From assembly GCA_003224785.1 (NCBI GenBank), contig QHZV01000039.1, positions 1-7,747 on the forward strand: a DNA stretch of 7,747 bases, given 5' to 3'. The translations under genes and the position numbers were made by a program. This DNA comes from Acidobacteriota bacterium. GTDB taxonomy: Bacteria > Acidobacteriota > Terriglobia > Terriglobales > Acidobacteriaceae. The notes beneath the pieces were generated by a model. It searched no databases. It saw nothing but the letters and a program-made list of their open reading frames with translations, and was not told the origin of the DNA. This document shows positions 6,501-7,747 of this stretch, piece by piece. Each line of letters begins with the position of its first letter. Position 1 is the first letter of the stretch.

Positions 6501-7034
6501 GTGTTTTGTACAACTATGCGCTTTTTATTCAGGCCTGATAGTGGCCAAACGCCGAACCTGCGCCCGCACAATCTGAGGTCCGAAATAGCACGAATCGAAC
6601 ATGCCGTCTTCTCTAAGGCGCCTTGCGACTTGGTATGGAAGCTCTTTTCTGACTGGGAACGCTGGCCATCCTTCACCGACATCTATGGCTCGCCCATTGA
6701 GTGGAAAGGCTCACCATGGACGCCCGGCAGCAGAATGCAATTTGATATTGCACGGCCGGTGCGCGCCAGAATGGACCGTGTGATCACCATCTGTACCCCT
6801 CCGCGGTGTATTGCATGGATCAATCACGTGCACGGATACACAATGGAGCAGTGGGTGCTCTTCGATCATTATTCCGGCGGCACAAGAATTACCACCTGGG
6901 TTGAAATGACTGGCGCGGAACTCTGTCCCGAAGGCCACGATGTCAGCGCCATCGTTAAAGGACTGCTGGAACGCTTCTTCGCTAACTTCTGCGCCGAGTG
7001 TGATCGTGTTGCCGCCGCTCTTCAGGAACCCTAG
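6501..7034 (+). CDS. SRPBCC (START / polyketide cyclase-like) family protein
   Basis: Up to 177 residues with the SRPBCC helix-grip pattern: IARIEHAVFSKAPCDLVWKLFSDWERWPSFTD (about 29-60) is the typical opening strand, helix and W-x-x-W/P segment. Strands GSRMQFDI and CIAWINHV, the strand MEQWVLFDHYSGGTRITTWVEM, and a long C-terminal helix VKGLLERFFANFCAECDRVAAAL follow. The fold forms a hydrophobic pocket for lipids, polyketides or other small ligands; no catalytic residue can be assigned, and there is no signal peptide. Start is uncertain: GTG at 6501 or ATG at 6516, with AAGGTG (6498-6503) 12 bases before the ATG; I favour ATG 6516 but list the longer form. The stop TAG shares the four bases CTAG (7031-7034) with the convergent marR stop. 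Regulation by the upstream tetR or neighbouring marR is possible but unproven. Confidence 0.82.
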   Translation: MFCTTMRFLFRPDSGQTPNLRPHNLRSEIARIEHAVFSKAPCDLVWKLFSDWERWPSFTDIYGSPIEWKGSPWTPGSRMQFDIARPVRARMDRVITICTPPRCIAWINHVHGYTMEQWVLFDHYSGGTRITTWVEMTGAELCPEGHDVSAIVKGLLERFFANFCAECDRVAAALQEP

Positions 7035-7519
7035 TCGAGATGTTTGCCCTTACGGCAGGACTGCAGCCGGGAGTCAACCGACTTACCGAGCTTCTTCAAC
7101 AGTGCGATCAGTGTTGCTCGCTCTTGAATTGGTAGGTCGCTGATCAGGTGCTCCATTTCGCGCTGGTGGTGAGCAAAGGCCTTCTTAATAACCGATTCGC
7201 CCTCTGTTGTCAGATGGACGATGTGGACGCGGCGGTCGGTTGCGCACGGCTTCCGCGTAACCAAGCCGCGATCTTCCAAACGATCCACGGCCACGCTTAT
7301 TGATCCTGGCGTAAGTTCCACTTTGGGGCCAATCGTGTTTACCGGCAGGGGTCCTTTGTGCAGCAGCACTTCAAGCACCCGGAAATCGGAGTCCCCCAGG
7401 CAAAGGTGCTTAATTGAGGCGTTCGCGGCCTCAAATACCGCGCGATAGGCCTTCCATAACACCAGCCAGACGTGGACCGCATCCGTGTTCTCGGCACTTT
7501 TCAGTTCCTTGCCTCTCAA
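7031..7519 (-). CDS. MarR-family transcriptional regulator
   Basis: A 162-residue winged-helix repressor. The DNA-binding domain runs from about residue 43 (LGDSDFRVLEVLLHKGPLPVN) through the recognition helix TPGSISVAVDRLEDRGLVTR (70-89) to the wing around DRRVHIVHLT (95-104). N- and C-terminal helices form the dimer interface. Cysteines at 40, 92 and 155 are present; Cys40 sits just before the winged-helix domain, so redox sensing is conceivable but not shown. Start is TTG at 7519, eleven bases after GGAAGG (7536-7531); no in-frame ATG exists upstream before the stop. It is divergent from a DoxX-family gene, and the region between them holds two tandem operator-like repeats, so autoregulation and control of doxX is the natural reading. 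Inducer unknown. Confidence 0.9.
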   Translation of the reverse strand: MRGKELKSAENTDAVHVWLVLWKAYRAVFEAANASIKHLCLGDSDFRVLEVLLHKGPLPVNTIGPKVELTPGSISVAVDRLEDRGLVTRKPCATDRRVHIVHLTTEGESVIKKAFAHHQREMEHLISDLPIQERATLIALLKKLGKSVDSRLQSCRKGKHLD

Positions 7520-7540
7520 TCTTTTTGCAACCTTCCAGTT

Positions 7541-7570
7541 GTATTGGCATCAATTGTATTGATATCAATA
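7541..7570. promoter_or_regulatory. Tandem 15-bp operator-like repeats between marR and doxX
   Basis: GTATTGGCATCAATT (7541-7555) is followed directly by GTATTGATATCAATA (7556-7570), 12 of 15 identical. The second contains the perfect 14-bp palindrome TATTGATATCAATA (7557-7570), and the first is an imperfect version. A further perfect dyad, ATCAAT-TGT-ATTGAT, spans their junction. Promoter-like hexamers overlap: TATAGT (7569-7574) as a -10 for doxX with TTGGCA (7544-7549) as a loosely spaced -35, and TACAAT (7558-7553) as a -10 for marR. This is the expected size and symmetry for MarR operators. Confidence 0.7.
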
Positions 7571-7591
7571 TAGTCTGCCTTGGAGGGCACT

Positions 7592-7747
7592 ATGTCAACC
7601 ATTTCCCACGCCAGCTTTCCCCTAAGTTCCGCAAAAACAGCATCTGCGGAAGCGTCAGCAGTAAAACCCTGGGTGCTCCTGCTCGGACGCATATTCTACG
7701 TGGCCATCTTCGTCATGTCTGGACTAACTCATTTCACCGCCGGGCCG
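7592..7747 (+). CDS. DoxX-family membrane protein, 5' part (3' truncated by window edge)
   Basis: The first 52 codons of a gene that runs off the window. ATG at 7592 follows GGAGGG (7582-7587) by four bases, a strong ribosome-binding site. After a Ser/Ala-rich leader of about 24 residues comes WVLLLGRIFYVAIFVMSGLTHF (from residue 26), matching the first transmembrane helix of DoxX/YphA-like proteins, small four-helix inner-membrane proteins. In Bacillus subtilis the DoxX-type protein CatD belongs to a quinone/catechol-responsive operon, and actinobacterial DoxX has been tied to redox stress; a similar role here is only inferred. The divergent marR and shared operators suggest repression by MarR. 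With only the first helix visible, subfamily cannot be fixed. Confidence 0.75.
   Translation, partial: MSTISHASFPLSSAKTASAEASAVKPWVLLLGRIFYVAIFVMSGLTHFTAGP

Overview
The window is ordinary chromosomal sequence (moderately GC-rich, tightly packed, with GTG and TTG starts as well as ATG) from a bacterium that is probably an acidobacterium. That placement is inferred from the general look of the FtsK, MarR and NHEJ-type proteins and the mix of glycosidase, repair and single-component regulator genes; no 16S or other decisive marker is present. No transposase, integrase, phage gene, CRISPR array or tRNA was found.

Layout. (1) 1-660: the 3' part of a GH27 alpha-galactosidase, truncated by the window edge. 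(2) 702-3104: a two-gene DNA repair module. A LigC-type ATP-dependent DNA ligase on + is convergent with a LigD-PolDom/Prim-PolC-type archaeo-eukaryotic primase-polymerase on -, and their 3' ends overlap by 12 bp inside a 14-bp tandem duplication. The two proteins correspond to separate ligase and polymerase arms of LigD; no Ku or phosphoesterase gene lies in the window. The polymerase carries an extra C-terminal region of about 90 residues behind a basic linker. (3) 3294-5672: a full-length FtsK/SpoIIIE DNA translocase, divergent from the polymerase across 189 bp. (4) 5722-6276: a TetR-family repressor on -, convergent with ftsK. An AT-rich segment with a strong dyad follows upstream of it, then a run of three stem-loops (6371-6471). 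(5) 6501-7034: an SRPBCC (START/polyketide-cyclase-like) protein on +. It ends in a shared CTAG with a convergent MarR regulator (7031-7519, -). (6) 7592-7747: the start of a DoxX-family membrane protein on +, divergent from marR across 72 bp that hold two tandem 15-bp operator-like repeats.

How it fits together. LigC plus Prim-PolC are expected to fill and seal short gaps or ends (in mycobacteria this pair is linked to excision repair). FtsK handles chromosome segregation at the septum. The right third looks like small regulatory modules: TetR with its own operator, and MarR with a divergent DoxX gene, a layout often used for autoregulated responses to quinones, electrophiles or other small molecules. 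The parts most worth a second look are the polymerase C-terminal extension, the folded segment at 6371-6471, and the tandem MarR-type operators.
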